DNA of 20,609 nucleotides. It comes from Zygnema cylindricum. Lineage: Eukaryota > Streptophyta > Zygnematophyceae > Zygnematales > Zygnemataceae. Below, piece after piece: positions 1 through 9,517 of the stretch. Every line of letters begins with the position of its first letter. Within the stretch, counting starts at the first letter, position 1. The translations under genes and the position numbers were made by a program. The DNA lies in assembly GCA_037447655.1 (NCBI GenBank), contig JBBHKE010000666.1, positions 17,501 to 38,109 of the forward strand, in the 5' to 3' direction. A model generated the notes under the pieces. That model did no database searches. It saw only the letters and a list, made by a program, of their open reading frames with translations, and was not told the DNA's origin.

Positions 1-1464
1 ACACGACACTTGTCCACTTTTTGATTGGAGACGACCAATCGAGAGATGATAATGGTTACTTTGAATCGCAATTGCCGGATCCAAAACATGTATGTGTACA
101 GAGAGAAAATGTTTTAAGCAGCGAAACAAACATTGACATAGTATAACTGTAAAAGTTGCTTCGACATATTGCATGCGGGGATAATGGTCGATACCATTGG
201 ATGACCAAAACCAGTGTATAACTCGGGAGGTTTATAATGGGGTGTGAAACCCTAGAGTGATTGGTTATAGTTTGAAAAGATTCAATTCTTTCACAAGTGT
301 TGGAAAATGTAGAGGTTTTAAACATTCGAGTTAATACAACTAAGAATCCCCACAGAAAAACATTGTGCTTGAAGCATAACTATGTCATGAATAGAAAGGG
401 AAGTCTGCCCGGTCCTTCTTGGGAAATAGGTACCAAAGATACCCAAAAAAGCCCCATGGCAAAATGGCATGATAGGATGTCTCCGGAATTCGCACCTATA
501 GAAGTGGATTTTTTTTTTGTTTTCGTAGGTAACGCAGTACTCTTATTGACATATACGGGGAAGTGGCCTTTTGCCCGCTGAAGATTGATTTTTTTTTTCT
601 TCTCCCTAGTTATCTTCGATTAACGTGAACTTGGTTTGGACTCATGCAAAACTGCCTTGTTTAGAGGCGATACTTTATAGGGATTTAAAACGTCGAATGG
701 TCCGGTAAGGTCTTCAGAGGTGCCATAATATTCACGTGTAAAACCTCAAGTCCAACCTTCCCACACTTAAAACAAAGCCAATAATTGAAAAAAAAATCAT
801 ATTTAGATTTCTATTTAGCATGATTTGGTCTCGAGTGTCATTTACTCATATTTAGTTAGCAATCTTCATAAATGAAATGGTCTACTCAACAAGTACTAGT
901 AATGAACTTGTTATGCTTCTTTAAAACACTGAAATTGTTTCATGATAATAATTCAGATTGAGAAAATTTAAAGAGGGTCTCTGCACGAGCCTCGTCTCAC
1001 TAGGAAATAGTTTAGCGGTCATCTTTCTCTTAGAATAAGGAGCCTTCCACAAAAATACAAGGAGCTCCTTAGCATCAGGTCCCTTGGGAAGGCTACACCG
1101 TGTATCGCTATTCTTGTTAACCCTAATAGCAATTCAAGGTTTACCTCCCCCAACACGGCCAGAGTAGACAAGACTTTAAGCGAGACGCGATCTGCATCCT
1201 TTCGCTTCAGCTTTCTGGAGCCCCATCTGAGATCAGGGTTTTTGCTTAACCTAACCCTCAGCGGAAATGTTATAGCCCGTGAAAATCTGCACCCTCCGTT
1301 TCTACGTCCCATTCGAAATCTGCAGGTTTCATGTGACGAGAAAACATATTAGGGTGCGTCTCCATGTACTTGAAAATAAGAGAATTTACTTTGTTTTTTA
1401 GCGTAGATCCGGCGGACCCGGATTCTAGATGTCCCTATGTGTAACAACGAAACTATTACTTAAA
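1..1464. other. Non-genic AT-rich sequence, no gene recognised
   Basis: I find no recognisable protein domain, RNA gene or LTR match here. The longest frame is on the minus strand at 1019-1312 (97 codons, basic and leucine-rich). It lies in a locally more GC-rich block, roughly 960-1320, but matches no family I know and shows no promoter or splice context. The rest is AT-rich with short T runs near 510-600. A decayed repeat or an unrecognised exon in the 960-1320 block cannot be excluded. Confidence 0.5.
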
Positions 1465-1600
1465 GGTGTGACGATTGTATACGCTGACAATGCCCGTGAG
1501 GCATGTTAACGTCTACAATATGTGATAACGCACGTTATTTTTTATAACTGTTTGTGACGTCGCATGACTTTTCGTGACATGGTAGACGTACCGCCTTCCA
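1465..1600. repeat. Possible diverged relative of the foldback repeat (motif level only)
   Basis: The stretch carries TGTGACGATTGTATACG, GTCTACAA, TGTGACGTCG and GTGACATGGTAGACGT. These resemble the TGTGACGGTTGTAGACG-type motifs, in both orientations, that characterise the foldback elements at 4515-7615. Longer collinear alignment with those copies is not obvious by eye, so this may be an old fragment or chance similarity. Confidence 0.3.
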
Positions 1601-1707
1601 TCCTGTTTTGTTTCACGATTGAAGAAGATGCACTTTGCCTTTGCGTCGCCTGTCCGCTTGACGTGAAATGGCATCAGAATCTTGAGACCCCTGGCAAAAT
1701 AAAATCC

Positions 1708-1809
1708 GTACCAGGCGCAAACGGACAAAACCAAACAAATTGTGTACTTTGCTTCATCGTACCTGAACGCAAACGGACAAAACATAGCCGATCTTGCACT
1801 TTTCGTCGT
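1708..1809. repeat. Two-unit imperfect tandem repeat, 51-bp period
   Basis: Unit 1 (1708-1758) and unit 2 (1759-1809) both start with GTACC and share the core GCAAACGGACAAAAC, followed by a looser match around a CTTT motif. The second half of the unit is diverged. No gene context. Confidence 0.5.
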
Positions 1810-2129
1810 CGCTTGAATTCTTTTGACATTTTTTGAATTTTTTTTACAAGTGCGAATACGTGTTTCTATTTGTTTTTCAAAAATACTTTGTTTTAAAACA
1901 CTTCTTCCCTGTGTGTTAAAGAAAAGTTTGAAGATGTCGTTTTTTGGCGTGGCCGTGGGTTGAAGAACACAAGACGACAACATGTAGTACATCCTTCTTT
2001 CGATGATGACGCAAAATGTACTTCTCAATTTTCTATTTTTTTTTACGGTCGAAACTTACACGGTGCGGCTCTAAGTTTTACAAGAAAACGACAGAAAAAA
2101 AACCCTTACTTAGGCACATGGAGATGCAC

Positions 2130-2365
2130 CCGTAAACATATTTGCATACACATACAACGTACACACGTACATGTAAAATAACATGTATGTGTAGGACGCT
2201 GACGTATACATTTACATATATGTATACACAGACAATTTAACACAGACATAGACATATATGATTATTATGTATATATTATATTATGCATTGACATATGTAT
2301 TAACATGTACATATATATAGACATGTGCATTATACATATACTTATTCATATACATATACATAAGG
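2130..2365. repeat. Low-complexity CATATA/TGTATA alternating purine-pyrimidine tract
   Basis: The segment is dominated by short alternating runs such as ACATATATG, GTATATATTATA and CATATACATATACATA, i.e. a degenerate TA/CA microsatellite. It carries no credible reading frame. Confidence 0.7.
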
Positions 2366-3709
2366 GAATTGCTACTTGCAGAGACGATTTTTGCTGCGCG
2401 TAGGTGGTCGTCAGATTTTGTACATTTGAAGTACGGTTTCAAACAAGCTACGTACCTTTAAGTTCAGATTTGACGGTCAATCCGTCGAACAACTTCGTCT
2501 GGCGAAATATTCTAATGACGTTTAAAAAACTGTCGCGCTTGCGAACCTCGACCGTTATGAAAAAAAAACCATTTCACACGGCCGATGCAGGTTTATTGTA
2601 ACAAAACTAAGGCAACCACATATAAATAAAATGGCTGCACGCAAGTAGTAACTCACTTCACGTGAGCTCTACTGTGAAACCACACACCGACATTTGACTT
2701 AGGCCGCTTCTCCATCAGGCGCTGACAGTAATCGTACGGAAACGTTTAGAGGCAGTAATACGGTAACAGTAATAGTGGATCGCACTTGTTCGTAAATGGG
2801 TATTTAATTGTTACGAATATAGAGTTTTGAATTTGGTAGACGTCCGCGAAAGAATCGCACGATTTGGAGTTGTATTTTAAAAGATATAGTGATTGGTGTA
2901 TTTAGGCGACAGCGCGAGGTCAATATAACAAGTGGGAATCATTGAAACGGGTTAAGGGTCAAAAGTAGCCGCGGAATTTCAGGCGTACGTCTATAAAGTA
3001 CTAATAGTCGTTTAGTACATAAAATGGTTCGTTCCGTACAATTTTTAGTACGAAACGTCATAAGTTAAAATTTGTAAATTTTCGGAGGTAGTTTCGCGTG
3101 TAAAATTTGTGATGCGCGAACGTGCGAAGTCGCGTTTCAATTCGCGCGCACTTTTGCACGTAAATGTTACGTAGCAAAATGTAGCGTTTGATTGGTTAGA
3201 AAATGCTACGTAGTTAGTGAGAGATTTCGCACGCTTTTGCATTGGTCACCCTGAGTCCTTGCTGATCAATGATTGGCCTAAGTAAAACCCGTTCAACGGA
3301 GCGTTGACCTTGGCCTGGCTAGTCAAGGGCAATGATGGATAAATGGTGAAGTCTCAGAAAAAAGTAGACATCTTTTCCTTTGGAAAAAGTTTGTGGAAAT
3401 TCTGACTGATCTTGGTCCTGAGCGATTAAAACCAAATTGGAGCAATGGCATTTTTGCACTGAAATCTTTTACAAACTAAGTAGTGTTTTAGTAGTTAAGA
3501 GATAGAATTATTAAGAGTGGAGAGTAGTAGAAAACACTTTAAAAAGAAGGGTTGAGCCACGAGGGCAAGAGAGCAAGCTAATGTTATGTAGACAAAAGCT
3601 TCTTCTAATTTAAAGTTTATCCTTATGTGAGTGATGTCCAATGTGAAGGTATATTTTCCAATGTGTGGAATGTGTGGTTGAAATTGGTTGTAGTAATGGG
3701 ATTTTTGAG
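2366..3709. other. Non-genic sequence with a perfect 9-bp inverted repeat
   Basis: No gene or LTR match seen. The part at about 2960-3240 is unusually CpG-rich for the window (repeated TTCGCG, GCGCGA). It contains TACGTAGCA (3168-3176) and its exact complement TGCTACGTA (3204-3212) separated by 27 nt, a possible MITE relic. About 3240-3700 shows nothing I can name. Confidence 0.4.
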
Positions 3710-4476
3710 AGGTAGGAGATCCTATTACACGTACAAGGTTTGATACATATATTAATCTCTATGTCTACATGAATTCATTTAACGGCGTGAACAAACATGT
3801 AACATAGACACAGTTAAAACATACGTACGGCGTATGGTACTTCGCGAAATGGGTACCGCGCATTTGTTTTGACGGCGAAATAAATACCGCGCATTGATTT
3901 TCAACGGCTATAATCAAATGTCAGTTTTAATCGAACGACCACGATAGGCGTTGAGATCGCGGAATAGGCGCTTTGGCGTTTTTCGGTCAACGACACGTCA
4001 ATCGCCACGTGGCACGACGTCATTGGCTTACGACATCTCCGAAGAATATGGGAACTAATCCGGATATGGCAGGCGTCAACATTTCAGCCATGCCATACGA
4101 TGGTCGTATAGAAAGTAGATCGGCACCTGTACTTTTATGTACGACACAGTAATCTTATTGGTGCTGTACTCTAGTAGTATAGGGTTTAGAGAGGGATTTA
4201 AGACTTAGAAAATTTGGTATGTAGACCCCTCTTTCTCAGAGAGCTCCTGTACGAAAGGTCAACTTTGACCCTTTATAACTTACTGCTCAGGGGAGGAAAT
4301 TCAGAGATTCTTTTTGCTATCGACTCAAGGAGTCTTGTCTTCATAGGAATGAAGTTGGTCAGGTTTTTATCTGTCAGGTTGGTAGTTATTCTTGTGGAAA
4401 CTCAAAAGGGTCAGGTTATCCTAGGGGCTTTGTGTGAGCTGTTACTGTGAGGGCAAATGGAGGTCTCAAAGTTGCA
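3710..4476 (+). mobile_element. LTR C: 5'-truncated copia-type LTR
   Basis: From about 3710 the sequence follows the other LTRs of this window in order. It has the ATTACG...CATTTAACGG segment shared with the K LTR, two TACCGCGCAT repeats (3840-3900), GCCACGTGGC, the GGTCAA/TTGACC hairpin, and the GACTC-AAG-GAGTC hairpin (4322-4334). It finishes with the GGAGGTCTCAAAGTTGCA type of ending at 4476. The first roughly 280 bp of a complete LTR, including the CCATGG palindrome and the tRNA-like module, are missing. The 3' end is canonical (TGCA). The next bases, TGGTAAATAATGGCC, resemble a decayed initiator-Met tRNA primer-binding site only loosely. No coding region follows. The left boundary is uncertain by some 20 bp. 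Confidence 0.75.
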
Positions 4477-4514
4477 CGGTGGTAAATAATGGCCAAAGGA
4501 TTGAGGGACTTAAC

Positions 4515-5150
4515 GGGATGTGCCTATGTAATGGAAAATTTGAAGTGGTACTTTGTATTTTAGTGAAGATTCACCGTTCTACTTTGCGAGGAGTTTCCAA
4601 TGTGCGAAAATTGTTACTTTGAACTGTGACGGTTGTAGACGTGAGTACAACTTGTGACGGTTGTAAACGATTATAAATCTTGCGACAATTGGTGACGTCT
4701 ACAAAAATAGCGATAGTGGTGACGTCCACAAAAATATCGACGGTTGTAGACGTTTCGCTTTTTGTGACATTTTTTTGGGGTTTTGTGGACAACCTCATGC
4801 TCACTCGTGACAGCGTTGACATCATTAGTACAATTTTTTTTGCGCCATGGTGCTTTTTTTTCTCACTCGACTAGTCATTAAACTTCGCCCAAAAGCAGTC
4901 AAAATAACTACTTTTTAGAGCTCTTTTACTACCAATATTATTGTTTTTCATTCGAGGAAGAAGGAGAGAAGAGTGGCAATGTGAGGTAGAGGGGGTAAAG
5001 GCAACGACGATGTAAAATTTTGCAAAAAACGCATGAACGAGAAATAGAGGTTTTAGACCCTAACAATTTTTCCTTCTGTAAATGCACGTGACGAGCAAAA
5101 AAAAACGCGTGTACTCTCCCTCATGCAAAAAATATCACATTCGTATGGCA
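4515..5150 (+). mobile_element. Foldback-type element, copy 1 (truncated)
   Basis: The left arm (about 4515-4930) matches the reverse complement of the right arm of copy 2 (7241-7615), and more loosely the left arm of copy 2. It carries repeated TGTGACGGTTGTAGACG (from 4626, with a near copy from 4656) and inverted GACGTCTACAAAAATAG-like units. The interior at 4930-5150 matches the reverse complement of 7020-7215; both hold a GAGGGAGAGTAC block. The opposite arm expected after about 5150 is absent, and copy 2 starts there instead. No transposase is encoded. Arms rich in direct and inverted subterminal motifs suggest a non-autonomous DNA transposon with long terminal inverted repeats. The superfamily is not identifiable. 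Confidence 0.6.
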
Positions 5151-5293
5151 CGTGCGTGAACATTTTATTAAGAGGTGTGCCCACGTAATTGATGCTTTGA
5201 AGTGGTATTTTGTATTTAGGTGGAGATTCTCTGTCAACTTTGCAGGGCGGTAAAATGTGCCAAAATGAAATCTCTAATATGAAATGTGACGAT

Positions 5294-6636
5294 TGAAATT
5301 CTATGGGCTCCATTGCCACACAGAATTCGCAGGTCCAAAGGAAGCTAATCTAGATAGTGCCGACTCCAACTTGATATAAACCCAAATGATTGACCCCTTG
5401 ACAATCAGAACCCCATTAGAGCTTCACCCCTGTGAAGTAAGACTTTCTGTGTGCTCAGTTCCACCACAGAATGCAATGTTAGAATATGAGATTTGGACAC
5501 ATTCCCCCACTTTGACTTTCCCTTGTAAATGCAGCCACCCAGGCAGGCAAAATCTCTGACCGACTACACCCCTGTATAGCGTGGACTCCCCTGAGTCCGC
5601 AGCAACAAAAATCACTGAAATTGGTCAAATGAGTTGATAGTTATGGCTGGCCAAAGTTTGCCATTTATACAAGGTGCTCTCTGGGAGAGGCACCTACCTA
5701 CCATAAATATTCTAAGTCCTAAACCCCTCTCTAAACCCTCTAGTACTAAGGTACGGACCAATCGCATTACTGTATAGTACATAAAGGTACAAATGCCGGT
5801 GTACCTTTTGTACGGTCATCGTACGACACGGCTAAAAAGTCAACACATGTTTTATCCGGATTCGCTCTTGTAATCCTCGGAATTCCTGCTTCCAAATCTT
5901 ATCTCTCCACGTGGCGCCAGGTCATGCCACCTCAGTAAACGGTACCGTACAAGAAAGTACAGGTGCCGGAGTAATTTCTGTACGGAGTGTACGATATTGC
6001 CACAATGTGACATTTGTCACATCCGGATTTGTTTTGTTCCGTTCCGGAGATTCCGCAACCTCTACGATGTCACCACGTGTCATCCGGAGTGGTGACGTCC
6101 GCAAACCGCCAAATCATCCTTTCGCGTAGCCGGCGCTAATCACGGCCGTCCGATTTATTTCGGCATTGAATTGTAGCCGTTGAAAGTTGGTGCGCGGTAT
6201 TTGTTTCGCTATCGAAACAAATGCGCGGTATCCGTTCCGTCCCTCTAACGTACTCCGTACTAAATAAACTGTATCTATGCACTAAGAATCAATTTCCCGT
6301 TTAACGAATTACTTTACGTATCACTATATATATTGTTTTCAAACCATATGTCCTGTAACACTAGTACTAGACTTAACGGCTAAAGCTAACGGCTATGCAT
6401 TGCTTGACGGACGGCAGGTACTAGGATCAATTTCTGGGTCCGTCTACATTCTTTTTAGTAAATCTATATTTATCTACACCTGTCTCTCCGGAGAGCTTAG
6501 GCAGCCATGGCTTTAGCTCCCTTTCCAGCCTTCAGTGACTACAACAAGTGTGGGGGCTTGGAGAAGGGAGTCAGAGGCACACTGCCTCTAATCTTTTCTA
6601 TCTAATAAAGACCTAGAAAATACCCAAATATCAACA
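5294..6636 (-). mobile_element. LTR D: complete solo copia-type LTR, TSD ACGAT
   Basis: On the minus strand the LTR starts TGTTGATATTTGGG at 6636 and ends CCCATAGAATTTCA at 5294. It is flanked by ACGAT at 5289-5293 and 6637-6641. It has no internal region, so it is a solo LTR left by recombination between two LTRs. At 1343 bp it is the longest of the set because the mid-LTR dyad region is present twice (about 5752-5935 and 5936-6110). It carries AGCCATGGCT, the tRNA-like module (6371-6444), a TTTGTTTCG/CGAAACAAA hairpin between GCGCGGTA repeats (about 6192-6232), GTCACCAC-N12-GTGGTGAC (6069-6096), and the GGACTC-CCCT-GAGTCC hairpin (5583-5598). Confidence 0.88.
6371..6444 (+). other. tRNA-like module in LTR D (antisense to the LTR)
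   Basis: Read on the plus strand: a D-arm-like part (TTAACGGCTAAAGC), then GACGGAC (6406-6412), an 8-nt linker GGCAGGTA, a T-arm-like hairpin CTAGG / ATCAATT / TCTGG (6421-6437), and directly GTCCGTC (6438-6444). GACGGAC pairs with GTCCGTC over 7 bp. The T-arm has a 5-bp stem (with wobbles) and a 7-nt loop. That is acceptor-plus-T-arm geometry of a tRNA, without a proper anticodon arm between. It is not a functional tRNA gene. Confidence 0.65.
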
Positions 6637-7615
6637 ACGATTATAGACGCGGGTAAAACTTGTGACAATTGTCCACCTCAAATTATGCGACATTTGGTGA
6701 CATCTCCGAAAATAGCAACGCTTGAAGACGTCTAGTTTTTTGTGAAATTGTAGATGTTTATGGTTTTGTGACATTATGACGCCATGCTCACTTATGACAA
6801 CATCGACATCATTACTTCAAAAATTATCCTATATGACCTCTCGATTTTTTTTCCGTCTTTTCTCATTCAATCTGTTGTGAAAATACGTCAAAAAATAGTC
6901 GGATAAATTGTTTTCCAAAGCTATTTCATTTCACACCAACATTTATCGAAAATCACATCGCGTGGTGGTTTGAGATAAAGTTTCACGGAAACAACAAATG
7001 AAAAACCTTCTACACGTGTTAAATTTGTATCACGAGGGAGAGTACTTGCTATTTTTTTCCTTGCCCGTCACGCGCATGTACGAAAAAAATCGCATGGTCT
7101 CAGACCTAACCTTTCTTTTATGGGTCTTTTGTATAAGCTTGATTTATCATTTCCTCTCTATCTCCCTCTCACACTGTCAGTTTTATCTCACACTTTTTGG
7201 AAAGAAACGCGACAAGTACTAGTATAATATGAAAGAGGTTAGTTCTTTCAACCACATTTGGGCATATTTTGATGGCAAACCGAGCGAGAAAAGGCGAAAA
7301 ACGAAATCTCGAAGCCATGGCAAAACGTTATAGAAATAGTGACGTTGACTTTATCACAAATGAGCATGACGTCACAATGTCACAAACCCTTTAACATCTA
7401 CAATGTCACAAAGAACTAGACGTCTACAATTTTCGGTGCTCTTATAAACGTCACCAATTGTCAAAATTTTGCAACCGCCTTCAATCTTCACAAGTTGTAC
7501 TGACGTCTACAACTGTCACTTGTGATTTTATTTTCACACATTGAAATGGCATGAAAGTAGTATTGATAATCTTCACTAAAATCCTATTTGCTTATGCAAA
7601 ATACCGTTTTCATGG

Positions 7616-8612
7616 GCACATACCGTTGGTATCGGTCTGATCATGTTAATTAGACAATATCTTACGGTTTCCAAACTTTTTGTGACACTTCGATGTCGTC
7701 CGATAAAATTCTACCCCATTATAGAATGTGTCAACTGTCATTTTTTTATTCATTTTGATCAGTTCTAAAGGGTGGACATCCATTAGAAAAAAACCGCGGT
7801 TGTTTAGTGGACATTTTATGTTTTCGTATAGCTTTATACCATTTTTTTCTTGACAAACCAAACATGTTCACTAGATACCTGCCAAGATACTCAAAGATTG
7901 CGTGCGTAAAGCTTGACCGCTGGATGTTTTGTTTTTGTGCGATCAGTAGAGCAATCGCGCAAATCATCTAGCGTGAGGATATTATCATCGCAAGGGCACT
8001 AACCATACACTGGACGAGTACCATTGGTACCCGTGAAAAAGAAAAAAATATCCATGACGAACATGTACAGACCATATGCTTTCCGCCACGGTGGATGCAA
8101 GTCCATCGGAAGTAAATCCGCACGCTATTTTTGTCATCCACCTACATTCAAAGTTTGCAGCGCCTTTTTGTTGTTCGATTTCAAATTTTTCATTTCTATA
8201 TTCAAAATTTGAAATTGGATAGCAAAATTTTTGTACGAGTCATTAAACACCTCCGCTGGTACATATATTTTGTTCATAGTTTATGTTTGAAAAAAATAAA
8301 AAGATTTTAAAAATTTGAATACTAACTTACGTGGTACTAACCAAAATGAGCCATCGCGCGTGAGAAGTTGTTTACTAGCCCGACATAATGGAAAACCCTA
8401 CCAATAAACCTTGCCAGTAAACGTGTCTGTACGTTTTGTGAGACCCCCTAATGCAATAGAGGCCTAAATTAATTGGCCCTTCTCGGAAACATCCATTCTG
8501 CCACCAAATTAATTGGTCCTTCTCGGAAACATCCATTCTGCCACCAGTAACAAAGCTATCGTACTCTCTTACACTGTGACGTATCTTAAAAGCGTCATTT
8601 TAAATGTGTTAT
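7616..8612. other. Non-genic AT-rich sequence
   Basis: No domain is recognised. Overlapping minus-strand frames at 7646-7967 (71 and 73 codons) are lysine-rich and could be relics of an old coding sequence, but I cannot assign a family. A perfect 12-bp inverted repeat, ATTTCAAATTTT (8178-8189) with AAAATTTGAAAT (8204-8215), lies in A/T-rich DNA. Confidence 0.45.
8466..8545. repeat. 40-bp tandem duplication
   Basis: Two adjacent 40-bp units (8466-8505 and 8506-8545), beginning AAATTAATTGG and ending CTGCCACC, differ at one base (C to T in GGCCCTT/GGTCCTT). The near identity implies a recent duplication. Confidence 0.95.
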
Positions 8613-9517
8613 TGTTGAAAAATATGTTTCCAAGTTATCTGTCCTAGACGCCAATCTAAGTCTATATATTTTTTGCAGTCACTGACACTTAGGCAACCAT
8701 GGTTGTATTCAGGCAGTCAAGGAAGAGCCTCTAACAAAAAGAAAAGGTGTTACGGGTAGGATTTGATCTTGGTCCCTACACAGTCATCACCGCACATATA
8801 GTCGTAGGCCTTATCCGTTAGGTCCTGATAGAGGTTGAAATTAGGTGTGATTTGTATTTAAAGATGGTACCCTTCTACCTACTCCATTTCATGGATTACG
8901 AAACGAAACGACATTGAATTTAAAAGGACTCGATTAATTGTCGACTTCAGATCGGACGCCTCACAGTGGAGCTGACGCACCAGAGTGATCATTTGGTGGT
9001 TTGTGAGCCAATGTCCGCGGATGACACGTGGCAAACCATAAGTGGACGACCGATATTACGTGAAGAGCGACCATGGCTTAGGAAATGACAGATGTCAGCA
9101 AGACGACCATGCCGTACCATGGCCGTACAAGAAGTACCACGACAGTTGTACTTCTCGTACTTTAACAGTTGTTTATCTCGTACTTTATAGTCTTCTGATT
9201 GGTTGAGTACAGTTGTAGAAGGGGGTTCAGATAGGGAGTTAGGACATTAACATTTTTGAGGCACCACTCTTTGAGAGACCTTTTGTATTTATAGGCCATC
9301 TTTGGCCGGGTATAACCTACTGCTTAGGGGAGCAAATTCAAAAATTCTTTTTGCGTCTGACTCAAGGGAGTCCCGCCTTCACAAGGGTGAGGTTGGTCAT
9401 AAATCTTTTCTGACCAGGTGGCTTTTATTTGGTGTGGAAGTCAAAGGGGCAAATATTATCCTAGAGGCTTCATATAAGCTGGACATTTTGTGGGCCAATA
9501 GAGGTCACAAAATTAAA
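8613..9517 (+). mobile_element. LTR F: complete solo copia-type LTR, TSD GTTAT
   Basis: It starts TGTTGAAAAATATG at 8613 and ends CAATAGAGGTCACAAAATTAAA at 9517. It is flanked by GTTAT at 8608-8612 and 9518-9522, so it is a solo LTR of 905 bp. Order of landmarks: CAACCATGGTTG, a perfect 12-bp palindrome near 8700; the antisense tRNA-like module (8751-8826); a GACACGTGGC motif; GTACCATGGCCGTAC-type dyads near 9110-9160; and the GACTC-AAGG-GAGTC hairpin (9359-9372). The expected terminal CA is mutated to AA. A frame of 83 codons at 9302-9553 is an accident of the LTR and not a gene. Confidence 0.85.
8751..8826 (-). other. tRNA-like module in LTR F (antisense to the LTR)
   Basis: On the minus strand it reads CTAACGGATAAGGC, close to the D-arm/A-box of eukaryotic tRNA-Arg genes (CTAATGGATAAGGC). 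About 40 nt later comes AAGATCAAATCC, close to a B-box. Position and orientation in the LTR match the modules in D, J, K, G and I. The 7-bp acceptor stem seen in D, J and K is not recognisable here. Confidence 0.5.

Larger units (their letters stand above)
5160..7615. mobile_element. Foldback-type element, copy 2, split by solo LTR D
   Basis: The left arm is 5170-5293 resumed at 6642-6930; the right arm is 7241-7615, in inverted orientation. The interior is 6931-7240. The arms carry matching landmarks in mirror order: GTGTGCCC/GGGCACA outermost, then GACGTCTAGTT-type motifs, a GTGACATTNTGACG block, ATGCTCA and a TTTTCTC block. By eye identity is about two-thirds to three-quarters. Removing LTR D and one ACGAT restores the family motif TGTGACGATTATAGACG across the gap, so the LTR inserted into an existing element. 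No transposase frame is visible. The exact ends and a target duplication were not established. Confidence 0.6.

Noticed and set aside
1019-1312. 97-codon minus-strand frame
   Set aside because: Locally GC-richer, but no family, start context or splice signals recognised; kept only as a remark.
1513-2028. 171-codon minus-strand frame (and overlapping plus-strand frames)
   Set aside because: No recognisable domain, composition follows the local AT content, and part of it covers a 51-bp tandem repeat; most likely a chance frame.
4477-4500. Primer-binding site after LTR C
   Set aside because: TGGTAAATAATGGCC only loosely resembles the initiator-Met tRNA complement and no retroelement coding follows.
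7646-7967. DNA transposase relic
   Set aside because: Lysine-rich overlapping frames suggested it, but no catalytic motif or family similarity could be supported.
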